Position numbers and translations under genes: made by a program. Below the pieces are notes generated by a model. It made no database searches. It had not been told where the DNA came from and was given only the letters and a program-made list of their open reading frames with translations. From contig JBAZLI010000006.1 of assembly GCA_041650355.1 (NCBI GenBank), positions 1-22,790 on the forward strand: a DNA stretch of 22,790 nucleotides, read 5' to 3'. This DNA is from Candidatus Micrarchaeia archaeon. Its GTDB lineage: Archaea; Micrarchaeota; Micrarchaeia; Anstonellales; Bilamarchaeaceae. Below are positions 15,508 to 21,520 of the stretch, piece after piece (positions within the stretch are counted from its first letter, which is position 1; each line of letters starts with the position of its first letter).

Positions 15508-16593
15508 TCAGAGCCCGGAGAGGTCCTCGTCCGTGAGGTGCACTATGCCGCCGGAATCTTCCCGCTTGAGCATCATGGGCGATTTCACGCCCACCACGAT
15601 GGAGGTGACGCGCACGGCGTTCTTCAATTCAGGATTTATCCTCGCCCCCACTTTCACGCTGGCGTTCTCGTCGAAGCTCGATGTGATTCCATTGCCTATG
15701 GATATCGCGTCCCCGAGCGTGAGGTCCGCGCCGCCCTCGATGTGCAGCAGGCCCCCTTTCGCGCCCTCGTAATCCACATCCAGGAGCGGATGCTCCAGCG
15801 TGTTCTTTATCACGTTCTGGACCTTGTCGTGGCCGTTCCCCTCCCCGATGGATATGAACGCTATGCCGCCGTTCTGCATCACAGCCTTCACGTCGGCGAA
15901 ATCCACATTCATCAGGCTCGGGAACATTATCGTGTCCGATATCCCCATCACGGCGTGGCTTGTTATCGAGTCCGCAAGCTCGAACGCCTGGTTGAGCGGG
16001 AGGTTCGGCGCGTATGCGAGCAACCGGTTGTTGTCTATCACAACCACAGTGTCGGCTATGCCCACCAGCTCCCGTATGCCGCTCTGCGCAATCCTGAGCC
16101 TCGAGCGTTCGATGTTGAACGGGTATGTGACCATCGCTATTACTATTGCACCCTGCTCTTTCGCCACCCTGGCTATGGTGGGCGTGGCGCCTGTTCCGGT
16201 CCCTCCGCCCATGCCTGCACATATGAAAACAAGCTCGTTCTCTCCTATTTCCTTCTTGAGCAGTTCCAGGTCGGCTTCGGCGCACTTTTTGGAGAGTTCC
16301 GGGCTTCCGCCTGCGCCGAGGCCCTTGGTGATGTTCTTGCCTATGAGTATTTTCCTGTGCGCCTCGGTGATTTTGAGGTGCTTGGAATCGGTGTTCACTG
16401 CTATCGCGACCGCGCTCTTCAGCCCGTTCTTCACCATGCGGTTGACGCAGTTGCAGCCCGCGCCACCGACGCCGATTACGGCGATGCGCACTGCTTCGTT
16501 CTCAGCCGGAGTGGGTGCTATCGCATCCGAAATGGTCTTTTGCGGGCCCTGGGCAGAATCAGTCTTTGCTGCTTGTATGATATCCTCGAACAT
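15508..16593 (-). CDS. ftsZ: Cell division protein FtsZ
   Basis: A 361-residue tubulin-like GTPase that assembles the division ring. Visible parts are the N-terminal glycine loop VIGVGGAGCNCVNRM (39-53), NTDSKHL (67-73), the GTP-binding tubulin signature GMGGGTGTG (127-135), VIDNNRL, and the T7-like NVDFADVKAVMQNGG. The C-terminal tail is short and ends LTDEDLSGL. A GGTGGT site precedes the ATG, and a minus-strand TATA-like GTTTAAAAATATT lies at about 16654-16667. It is the first gene of an apparent ftsZ-aglB operon. It signals FtsZ-based division, as in euryarchaea and DPANN, and no ESCRT-type genes are seen here. Confidence 0.97.
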   Translation of the reverse strand: MFEDIIQAAKTDSAQGPQKTISDAIAPTPAENEAVRIAVIGVGGAGCNCVNRMVKNGLKSAVAIAVNTDSKHLKITEAHRKILIGKNITKGLGAGGSPELSKKCAEADLELLKKEIGENELVFICAGMGGGTGTGATPTIARVAKEQGAIVIAMVTYPFNIERSRLRIAQSGIRELVGIADTVVVIDNNRLLAYAPNLPLNQAFELADSITSHAVMGISDTIMFPSLMNVDFADVKAVMQNGGIAFISIGEGNGHDKVQNVIKNTLEHPLLDVDYEGAKGGLLHIEGGADLTLGDAISIGNGITSSFDENASVKVGARINPELKNAVRVTSIVVGVKSPMMLKREDSGGIVHLTDEDLSGL

Positions 16594-16687
16594 CGGACCA
16601 CCATCATTCTATTAGCTTTAAGCGCAGGCAACTTTCGCTTTCCCTTCTGCGAGAATATTTTTAAACAATGGTTTTCCCGGAAAAAGT

Positions 16688-17515
16688 TCACGCGCAGGAA
16701 ACCACATCGGAATTCTTCACTCCGAGGGTTTTCACAGTGAACAGAACGATTCCAGCGACCACGAGCGTGAGCGCCGCTTCGCTCACTATTGCACTTCCGG
16801 AGATGAGGGAAACCACGGCCACGAAATCTAGGAGGAAGTGCGCCCCGAGGGCGAACATGAGCCCTTTGAAGTTTTTGTCAATTACTGATTTCATCACGAG
16901 CATGGAGGCGCACACGTGGAACGCAATCGCGAGCAGGCGCTCGTAGAGGCTGAGGAACGGAAGGAACGAGTTGGACTGCTCTAACTGGAGCTTCTGCGCC
17001 TGGAGCTGGACTATGGTCTGCTGGGCCTGCTCCTGCGTGAGCCCCTGGGAAATGAGCGTCTGGTTGTACGTCGCTAAATCAGTGGTTGCGAAGAAATTGT
17101 CCATCACGAAAATGGTCGCGGTCGCGAGAATCCCCACGAATATTATGGATTCCACTCCGCCCCATCCCAAGCCGAACAGCTTCGCGCTTTCCAAAGTGCG
17201 CTCCTTCATTATTTTAGTGAATATAAGATAGCGCGCCAATTCCTCGAACAGTGCGGCCATCAGCCCTAAATAGAATGCGAGGGCCAATTTTGCGGCCAGG
17301 TCGCCCAATGGAGCGAACAGGTAATAGATGAAGCTCTGGGTGAACAGAACGAACGGGGCGTGAAACACCTGCACGAGTATGAAAAACAATGCTCCGAGGA
17401 GCGCGATTTTCAATGGGAGCTTTTTGGATTTGGAATATTTGTACGCGAATAAAATCGGAATTAATATCGCGAGCAAACCCGAGATGATTGCTGCGGCGGC
17501 AAAAACTGAGTCCAT
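16688..17515 (-). CDS. YhfC-family intramembrane protease (glutamic/CPBP-like)
   Basis: A 275-residue protein with about 8 membrane helices. The family's membrane-buried motifs are visible in order: EELARY at 91-96, GLGWGGVESII at 115-125, and GAHFLLDF in the last third. These fit PF10086 (YhfC), distantly related to PrsW and CPBP proteases, which cut substrates inside the membrane. A Gln-rich loop (TQEQAQQTIVQLQAQKLQLEQ) between helices faces one side. I start at ATG 17515, preceded by TAGGTG (about 17521-17526), and not at the frame start 36 codons earlier. The promoter CTTATTTTTATTTC is at about 17545-17559. It is upstream of ftsZ on the same strand but 94 nt away, with a separate promoter for ftsZ. 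Its substrate is unknown. Confidence 0.82.
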   Translation of the reverse strand: MDSVFAAAAIISGLLAILIPILFAYKYSKSKKLPLKIALLGALFFILVQVFHAPFVLFTQSFIYYLFAPLGDLAAKLALAFYLGLMAALFEELARYLIFTKIMKERTLESAKLFGLGWGGVESIIFVGILATATIFVMDNFFATTDLATYNQTLISQGLTQEQAQQTIVQLQAQKLQLEQSNSFLPFLSLYERLLAIAFHVCASMLVMKSVIDKNFKGLMFALGAHFLLDFVAVVSLISGSAIVSEAALTLVVAGIVLFTVKTLGVKNSDVVSCA

Positions 17516-17857
17516 GCGAGCACCTACCAGAAGACGGAGATTAGAAATAAAAATAAGCGCCCTGGCTGGAAGCGGCTTACAATTAGAAACTCTCGAAGTC
17601 AGTTTATCGCACCACAGGTGCATATTGATTGTGTTTTGCTCTCGTTTTTCCTTGATATTTCAATAATTGATAATTAAACAAATGGTCAAAAATAGTTTAC
17701 ATTTACGTGAAGTTGACCTGCAGAAAAAGCGGAAAAACTATTTCTTATTAAAAATGATTAAAAAATTATTTAACTGATTTTAAGAACGCGCGCGTTCATA
17801 AGGTATATAGCTGTTTGCCACCATATAGGTTTACTAAACAAAAAAAGAGGATGCGGA
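17516..17857. other. Gene-free A/T-rich spacer between divergent genes
   Basis: It holds the YhfC promoter on the left and the DHS-like promoter on the right. The middle (about 17640-17780) is A/T-rich with poly-A/T runs, unlike the genome around it. A 31-codon frame at 17682-17777 has no ribosome site and is not called. A perfect palindrome lies at 17784-17797. Confidence 0.5.
17784..17853 (+). promoter_or_regulatory. Promoter of DHS-like gene with operator-like palindrome
   Basis: A perfect 14-bp palindrome GAACGCGCGCGTTC (17784-17797) lies directly before the TATA-like GGTATATAG (17802-17810), where the BRE and transcription factor B bind. The transcript would start near 17832. GAGGATG at 17847-17853 is the ribosome site. 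The GC-rich palindrome stands out in an A/T-rich spacer and may bind a repressor. Confidence 0.45.
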
Positions 17858-18832
17858 ATGGAAAACACAATATCTAGATTTATTGAAAGGAATTACAAGC
17901 ATTTTAATGCGAGGGAGTTGGTTGATGCAGCAAAAGCATATAAAAAGCACATAGATGATGGCGGTAAGATGTTCCTTGCTATGGCGGGTGCAATGTCTAC
18001 CGCAGAGCTTGGAATAATTTTAGCTGAAATGATACGCAAAGATAAGATACATGCAATATGCACAACAGGCGCAAATCTCGAGGAAGATCTCTTCAATTTA
18101 GTTGCGCATGATAAGTATGTGATGGTTGGAAATTATCGCGATTTGACTCCTGAACAAGAGTTTGAATTACTAAAAAAAGGACTAAATAGGGTAACTGACA
18201 CGTGCATACCTGAAAATGAAGCAATGAGAAAAATAGAAAAATTGATTATGCCAATATGGAAAAAATATGATGCAATTGGAGAAAGAATTTTCCCACATGA
18301 ATGCATATACGAGCTCATTCATTCCGGGGAATTGAACAAAAATTTTTCTATAGACCCCATAGATAGTTGGCTCATTGCGGCATGTGAAAAAGACATACCA
18401 ATATTTGTTCCAGGGTGGGCAGACTCCACTCTGGGGAATGTATTCGTAGCAGAACACATCAAAGGAAACATCAGGGATATGCGAACTATGAAAGAAGGTT
18501 TAGAATATATGAAAAAATTAGTGTCATGGTATCAAAAAGAGTCTAAATTAAGCAAAATAGGTTTCTTCCAGATAGGTGGGGGCATATCTGGTGACTTCCC
18601 AATATGCACTGTACCGCTTATAAATCAGGACGTACGCTTGGAGGATGTTTCGCCGTGGGCATATTTTTGCCAGATAAGCGACTCTACAACTAGCTATGGC
18701 TCTTATTCTGGGGCAGTGCCAAATGAGAAAATAACTTGGGGCAAACTTATGCCAAATACCCCTAGATTTATGATTGAGTCGGATGCAACAATAGTGGCAC
18801 CGCTCATATTTTCATATGTATTAGGACACTAG
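17858..18832 (+). CDS. Deoxyhypusine synthase family protein, A/T-rich and probably acquired
   Basis: A 324-residue NAD-dependent aminobutyl transferase homologue. The NAD-site segment reads CTTGANLEEDLFNLVAHDKY (68-87). The active-site lysine is Lys296 in VPNEKITWGKLMP, followed by DATIVAPLIF, as in deoxyhypusine synthase. In place of the eukaryotic GGG...KHH loop it has GGGISGDFPIC, so the usual catalytic His is not evident. It could modify eIF5A or make a polyamine such as homospermidine. Its codons favour AAA, GAA and ATA, unlike neighbours rich in GCG, AAG and GAG. It sits next to the 3' end of tRNA-Asp, which fits horizontal arrival. A second family member starts beyond the right edge (22424-22790). 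Start ATG 17858 has GAGGATG 4 nt upstream. Confidence 0.85.
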   Translation: MENTISRFIERNYKHFNARELVDAAKAYKKHIDDGGKMFLAMAGAMSTAELGIILAEMIRKDKIHAICTTGANLEEDLFNLVAHDKYVMVGNYRDLTPEQEFELLKKGLNRVTDTCIPENEAMRKIEKLIMPIWKKYDAIGERIFPHECIYELIHSGELNKNFSIDPIDSWLIAACEKDIPIFVPGWADSTLGNVFVAEHIKGNIRDMRTMKEGLEYMKKLVSWYQKESKLSKIGFFQIGGGISGDFPICTVPLINQDVRLEDVSPWAYFCQISDSTTSYGSYSGAVPNEKITWGKLMPNTPRFMIESDATIVAPLIFSYVLGH

Positions 18833-18938
18833 CAGTCAAATAATTAGAAGGCACTGTCCAAAAACAATTACTTTTCAGGTGGAAAGTTTATACCCTGTGT
18901 TGTTGAGACAGTTAGCAGAGATTTCTCTTAGTAGAAAG

Positions 18939-19107
18939 CGCCCCGGTCGGGATTTTCTAGCCAAGCTTCATCCGAGGCAACCCTAAAAATTATTTATGGG
19001 GGGTTGCTTGGGGTGAAGCACTTTAGGGGGCGCACCCCCTGAAGGGCTCTTCGAACCCGAGTCGATGGAGTGACAGTCCATAATGCTAACCACTACACCA
19101 CCGAGGC
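18939..19107 (-). tRNA. tRNA-Asp(GUC) interrupted by a long T-loop intron
   Basis: The acceptor is GCCTCGG with CCGGGGC (one G-U pair) and discriminator G73. The D-arm is GTGT/GCAT. The anticodon arm is ATGGA-CTGTCAC-TCCAT (anticodon GUC). The T-stem is TCGGG/CCCGA. The T-loop is broken by 97 nt; removal gives TTCGAAT and a 72-nt tRNA of typical archaeal tRNA-Asp sequence. CCA is not encoded. It follows tRNA-Tyr by 34 nt in an apparent polycistron. An A/T-rich gene lies past its 3' end, a common place for integrations. Confidence 0.93.
18953..19049 (-). other. 97-nt T-loop intron of tRNA-Asp
   Basis: BHB: central TTCG/AGAA (one mismatch), bulges AAG (19051-19049) and AAT (18954-18952), intron stem AGCC/GGCU continuing as CTTCA/TGAAG past a 3-nt bulge. 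Inside are a perfect AGGGGG-TGCG-CCCCCT hairpin and a GCAACCC/GGGTTGC stem. No coding potential. Confidence 0.85.
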
Positions 19108-19116
19108 ATTGAGTAT

Positions 19117-19141
19117 ATTTAATTCCAAGAAAGAATTAAAT
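19117..19141 (-). other. A/T hairpin in the tRNA-Tyr/tRNA-Asp spacer
   Basis: ATTTAATTC (19117-19125) pairs perfectly with GAATTAAAT (19133-19141) around a 7-nt loop, filling most of the 34-nt spacer. It may guide cleavage of the two-tRNA precursor. Confidence 0.5.
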
Positions 19142-19155
19142 TCCCACCAGCCGGA

Positions 19156-19186
19156 TTTTCAGCCATTCGAATCTTTCGAAAACGCA
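19156..19186 (-). other. 31-nt T-loop intron of tRNA-Tyr
   Basis: A textbook BHB: T-stem, central TTCA/TGAA (4 perfect pairs), bulges AAT (19188-19186) and AAT (19157-19155), then GC/GC and an inner TTCGAA/TTCGAA stem with an AGA loop. Splicing after the second bulge base gives TTCAAAT. Confidence 0.9.
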
Positions 19187-19208
19187 TTTGAACCAGCAAC
19201 CTATCGGT

Positions 19209-19232
19209 ATCCGCTCAACGCGGTTAAGCAAG
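19209..19232 (-). other. 24-nt anticodon-loop intron of tRNA-Tyr
   Basis: It lies between G37 and A38, the canonical archaeal site. A relaxed BHB is possible: central CTGT/GCGG (two G-U pairs), bulges AGC and ATA. The intron alone forms GCTTAA/TTGAGC around a CCGCG loop. Confidence 0.82.
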
Positions 19233-19302
19233 CTACAGCCGATCGCTCTACCATTGAGCTATGGTGGGCCAAGTAAAAACCAATCCTGCAAATGCAGACC
19301 AG

Positions 19303-19354
19303 CCACCGGAGCGAAACATTCGGACAGCAGTCCGATTCGTTGAGCTATGGTGGG
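19303..19354. repeat. tRNA-Tyr-derived hairpin element, copy proximal to the tRNA
   Basis: On the minus strand it opens with CCCACCATAGCTCAA, identical to the first 15 nt of tRNA-Tyr, 86 bp upstream of it. It folds as an outer imperfect stem (19303-19312 with about 19344-19353) and an inner perfect stem TCGGAC/GTCCGA (19320-19335) with a 4-nt loop. No T-arm or anticodon arm follows. Confidence 0.65.
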
Positions 19355-19389
19355 ATTAATAGGACCAATTGTTCCTACATTCTTACACG

Positions 19390-19441
19390 CACCATAGCGA
19401 AAGTATTCGCGAGCACGCGAATCTGATTGAGCTATGGTGGG
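19390..19441. repeat. tRNA-Tyr-derived hairpin element, distal copy
   Basis: The same 15-nt tRNA-Tyr head (19427-19441), 87 bp upstream of the other copy. The outer stem CACCATAGC/GCTATGGTG (19390-19398 with 19431-19439) is perfect. The inner stem ATTCGCG/CGCGAAT (19405-19422) has the same 4-nt loop as the other copy (AGCA on plus, TGCT on minus). Confidence 0.65.
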
Positions 19442-19465
19442 ATAAATTTCTCTAACACGAGAAAA

Positions 19466-19496
19466 CAGTATAATCTGACTGCCTCAGATTTAAAAC
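19466..19496 (-). promoter_or_regulatory. Promoter of the tRNA-Tyr/tRNA-Asp cluster
   Basis: Two minus-strand TATA candidates: GTTTTAAATCTG (19485-19496) and AGATTATACTG (19466-19476). The second would start transcription near 19446, just before the distal tRNA-derived element, making both elements part of the tRNA precursor. Confidence 0.4.
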
Positions 19497-19569
19497 ATTG
19501 TGGTTAGGGCAGCTTTGCTAACTATGCGGCGAGATTGGCGCGAACGGATGCTTTAACGGCTTGCAAATG

Positions 19570-19597
19570 TTTATAAATACCCCGTAGCATATATAAG
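19570..19597 (+). promoter_or_regulatory. 16S rRNA promoter
   Basis: Two TATA boxes in series, TTTATAAATA (19570-19579) and CATATATAAG (19588-19597), predict starts near 19600 and 19618, giving a leader of about 180-190 nt. Confidence 0.55.
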
Positions 19598-19693
19598 GTT
19601 TACCGATTTTTTCGGGCGAAATTTCATGAGCTGGGTATTTCTTGCTCAGATTAACTGTTCGCTTTCAGAAAACGGTTGGAACTATGTCCTTCA

Positions 19694-19726
19694 TGGTTCG
19701 ACTCAGACTTCAAGAGCCAAAGAGAG
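19694..19726 (+). other. Pre-16S processing stem, 5' strand with BHB
   Basis: 19694-19715 pairs with 21432-21453 over 22 bp, with all mismatches being G-U. Then GCCA (19716-19719) pairs with TGGT (21425-21428), flanked by 3-nt bulges AAG (19720-19722) and AAA (21429-21431), and AGAG pairs with TTCT. This is the archaeal pre-rRNA BHB cut by the splicing endonuclease. Confidence 0.85.
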
Positions 19727-20235
19727 GGGTTTGTCGTTTAAACGACAAAGTATTTACTCTCTTGTCAATTCCTAAGTAACTCCTGAATTCGTAACTCCAG
19801 TTGATCCTGCTGGAGGGTATTGCTATCAGAGTTCGACTAAGCCATGCAAGTCAGCCCATTCACTTGGATGGGCGGCAAACGGCTGAGTAACACGTAGTCA
19901 ACCTGACCTTGGGACGTGGATAACCTCGGGAAACTGAGGACAACCCGCGATAGTTGATCGATGCTGGAATGCTTGATCGACCAAACCGTTTGTGAATTGG
20001 AGCAAACGGCCCCAGGATGGGACTGCGGCGGATCATGGTAGTTGGTAGGGTAACGGCCTACCAAGCCGATAATCCGTAGGGGCCATGGAAGTGGTGGCCC
20101 CCAGAATGGCACTGAGACAAGGGCCATAGTCCTACGGGATGCAGCAGGCGCGAAACCTTCGCAATGCGCGTAAGCGTGACGAGGGGACTCTGAGTGGTAT
20201 TAGCTTCTTGCTAGTGCCTTTTGCCTAGTGTAAAC

Positions 20236-20261
20236 GTCGGCCGTCACACGGCCGGTTATTA
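20236..20261 (+). other. Predicted 26-nt micro-intron in 16S helix 17 (V3)
   Basis: BHB: outer stem CCTAGT/GCTAGG, central GTAA/TTAT (one G-U), bulges ACG (20234-20236) and TAA (20260-20262), intron stem TCGGCCG/CGGCCGG with a TCACA loop. Removal gives GTGTAAACAGC, close to the usual archaeal h17 loop. Confidence 0.72.
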
Positions 20262-20508
20262 AGCTAGGAGAATAAGGGTGTGGGCAAGACTGGTGGCAGC
20301 CGCCGCGGTAACACCAGCGCCTCGAGTGATACCCACGAATATTGGGCCTAAAGCGTTCGTAGCCGACCCTGTAAGTCCGTTGTGAAATGTTGCCGCTTAA
20401 CGGTAACGCGTGCAGTGGATACTGTGGGGTTTGGGAGCGGGGGAGGGAAGAAGTACTTCTGGGGTAGCGGTAAAATGCGTTGAGCCCAGAAGGACTTACA
20501 GTGGCGAA

Positions 20509-20551
20509 ACTTCGGTTGCGACCGAAAATGTCGCTTCTTTCGAAGCGCCAA
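20509..20551 (+). other. Predicted 43-nt micro-intron in 16S near E. coli 730
   Basis: BHB: central GGCG (20503-20506)/CGCC (20546-20549), bulges AAA (20507-20509) and AAG (20550-20552), intron stem CTTCGG/TCGAAG. Removal restores the universal GTGGCGAAGGCG. Confidence 0.8.
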
Positions 20552-20730
20552 GGCGTCTTCCCAAAACGCGTCCGACGGTGAGGAACGAAAGCTGGGGGAG
20601 CAAATCGGATTAGATACCCGAGTAGTCCCAGCTGTAAATGATGTAGACTTTGGTGTTTCCATGGCGTAAGCCCTGGAAGTGCCGTAGAGTAGTTGTTAAG
20701 TCTACCGCCTGGGGAGTACGACCGCAAGGT

Positions 20731-20773
<43 letters not shown>

Positions 20774-20900
20774 TGCTACGGTTCAATTGGATACAACGCC
20801 AGGAACCTCACCACAGGCGACAGCAGTATGAAGGCCAGACTAAAGATCTTGCCTGACAAGCTGAGAGGTGCTGCATGGCCATCGTCAGCTCGTGGTGTGA

Positions 20901-20924
20901 ATCCTACGCCAAGTAGGAGCACAA
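20901..20924 (+). other. Predicted 24-nt micro-intron in 16S near E. coli 1080
   Basis: BHB: central GTGT (20895-20898)/GCAC (20919-20922), bulges GAA (20899-20901) and AAA (20923-20925), intron stem TCCTAC/GTAGGA with a GCCAA loop. Removal gives GTGGTGTGAACTGTCTGG, which aligns without gaps to the usual GTGTTGTGAAATGTTGGG. Confidence 0.78.
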
Positions 20925-21420
20925 ACTGTCTGGTTAAGTCCAGCAACGAGCGAGACCCATACATTTAGTTGCTAACTCTTTCTCCGGAAGGGGTGCACTC
21001 TAAACGGACTGCCCGTGTTAAATGGGAGGAAGGAGTGGGCGACGGTAGGTCAGTATGGCCCGAATCCTGTGGGCTACACGCGGCATACATTGGCCGGAAC
21101 AACGGGTCGCAACGCCGAGAGGCGGAGCTAATCTCTGAAATCCGGTCTTGGTTGGGATCGAGGGTTGAAACTCACCCTCGTGAACGTGGAATCCCTAGTA
21201 ATCGCGGTTCATCATACCGCGGTGAATACGTCCCCGCTCCTTGCACACACCGCCCGTCAAGTCATCCAAATGCGTCTTCGATGAGGCCCCGGTTATTGCC
21301 GGGTTCGAATTGAAGATGCGTGAGGAGGGCTAAGTCGTAACAAGGTATCCGTAGGGGAACCTGCGGATAGATCACCTCTAAATATCTACCAACTGGTAGG
21401 TTATAGGTAGTTGCAAGGAA

Positions 21421-21453
21421 TTCTTGGTAAATCTTGAAGTTTGGGTCGAGCCA
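21421..21453 (+). other. Pre-16S processing stem, 3' strand with BHB
   Basis: This is the partner of 19694-19726. The AAA bulge at 21429-21431 would be cut after 21430. A T-rich run and GAGCC/GGCTC inverted repeat follow (21449-21486) and could end transcription. Confidence 0.8.
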
Positions 21454-21520
21454 AATTTTTACTCTAATTAGCGTGAGCGCTGGCTCTCCGGAAGGAAAAC
21501 GAAAAACGCGAAGCGAGAGG

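Larger units (their letters stand above)
19142..19268 (-). tRNA. tRNA-Tyr(GUA) with two introns
   Basis: The acceptor is CCCACCA/TGGTGGG with the archaeal C1-G72 pair of tRNA-Tyr, and discriminator A73. The D-arm is GCTC/GAGC. The anticodon arm is ATCGG-CTGTAG...A-CCGAT (anticodon GUA). The T-arm is GCTGG-TTCAAAT-CCGGC. One intron of 24 nt lies at the usual 37/38 site and another of 31 nt in the T-loop. Removing both leaves a 72-nt tRNA whose T-arm is the typical archaeal Tyr form. CCA is not encoded. Confidence 0.94.
19442..19793. other. Divergent control region and 16S leader
   Basis: No protein gene. The left end holds the tRNA promoter. The centre holds the 16S promoter (19570-19597). 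The right part is transcribed leader with a long processing stem (19694-19726) and a perfect 20-bp palindrome (19730-19749) that folds as a hairpin. Confidence 0.6.

Noticed and set aside
15538..16740. A 400-codon open frame antisense to ftsZ
   Set aside because: It mirrors the codon bias of ftsZ, has no expression signals and no recognisable domain.
17682..17777. A 31-codon frame in the A/T-rich spacer before the DHS-like gene
   Set aside because: It has no ribosome site and the composition makes chance frames likely. It could be revisited if conserved.
18833..18938. A tRNA-end duplication (att site) marking an integrated element around the DHS-like gene
   Set aside because: I could not find a second copy of the tRNA-Asp 3' end or an integrase gene in the window.
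19254..19441. CRISPR-like array from three 15-nt repeats at 86-87 bp spacing
   Set aside because: One copy is the true 5' end of tRNA-Tyr, the repeats are too short, and the spacers contain paired stems related to the repeats.
19303..19441. H/ACA or box C/D guide RNA reading of the tRNA-headed elements
   Set aside because: No kink-turn or ACA end in the right place, and CTGA appears in only one copy with no matching C box.
19694..19715. A tRNA T-arm-like GGTTCGACTC in the 16S leader
   Set aside because: No acceptor or anticodon arm fits around it. The sequence is explained by the 22-bp pre-16S processing stem.
20969..21313. Open frames inside the 16S gene
   Set aside because: They fall in conserved rRNA sequence and have no coding support.
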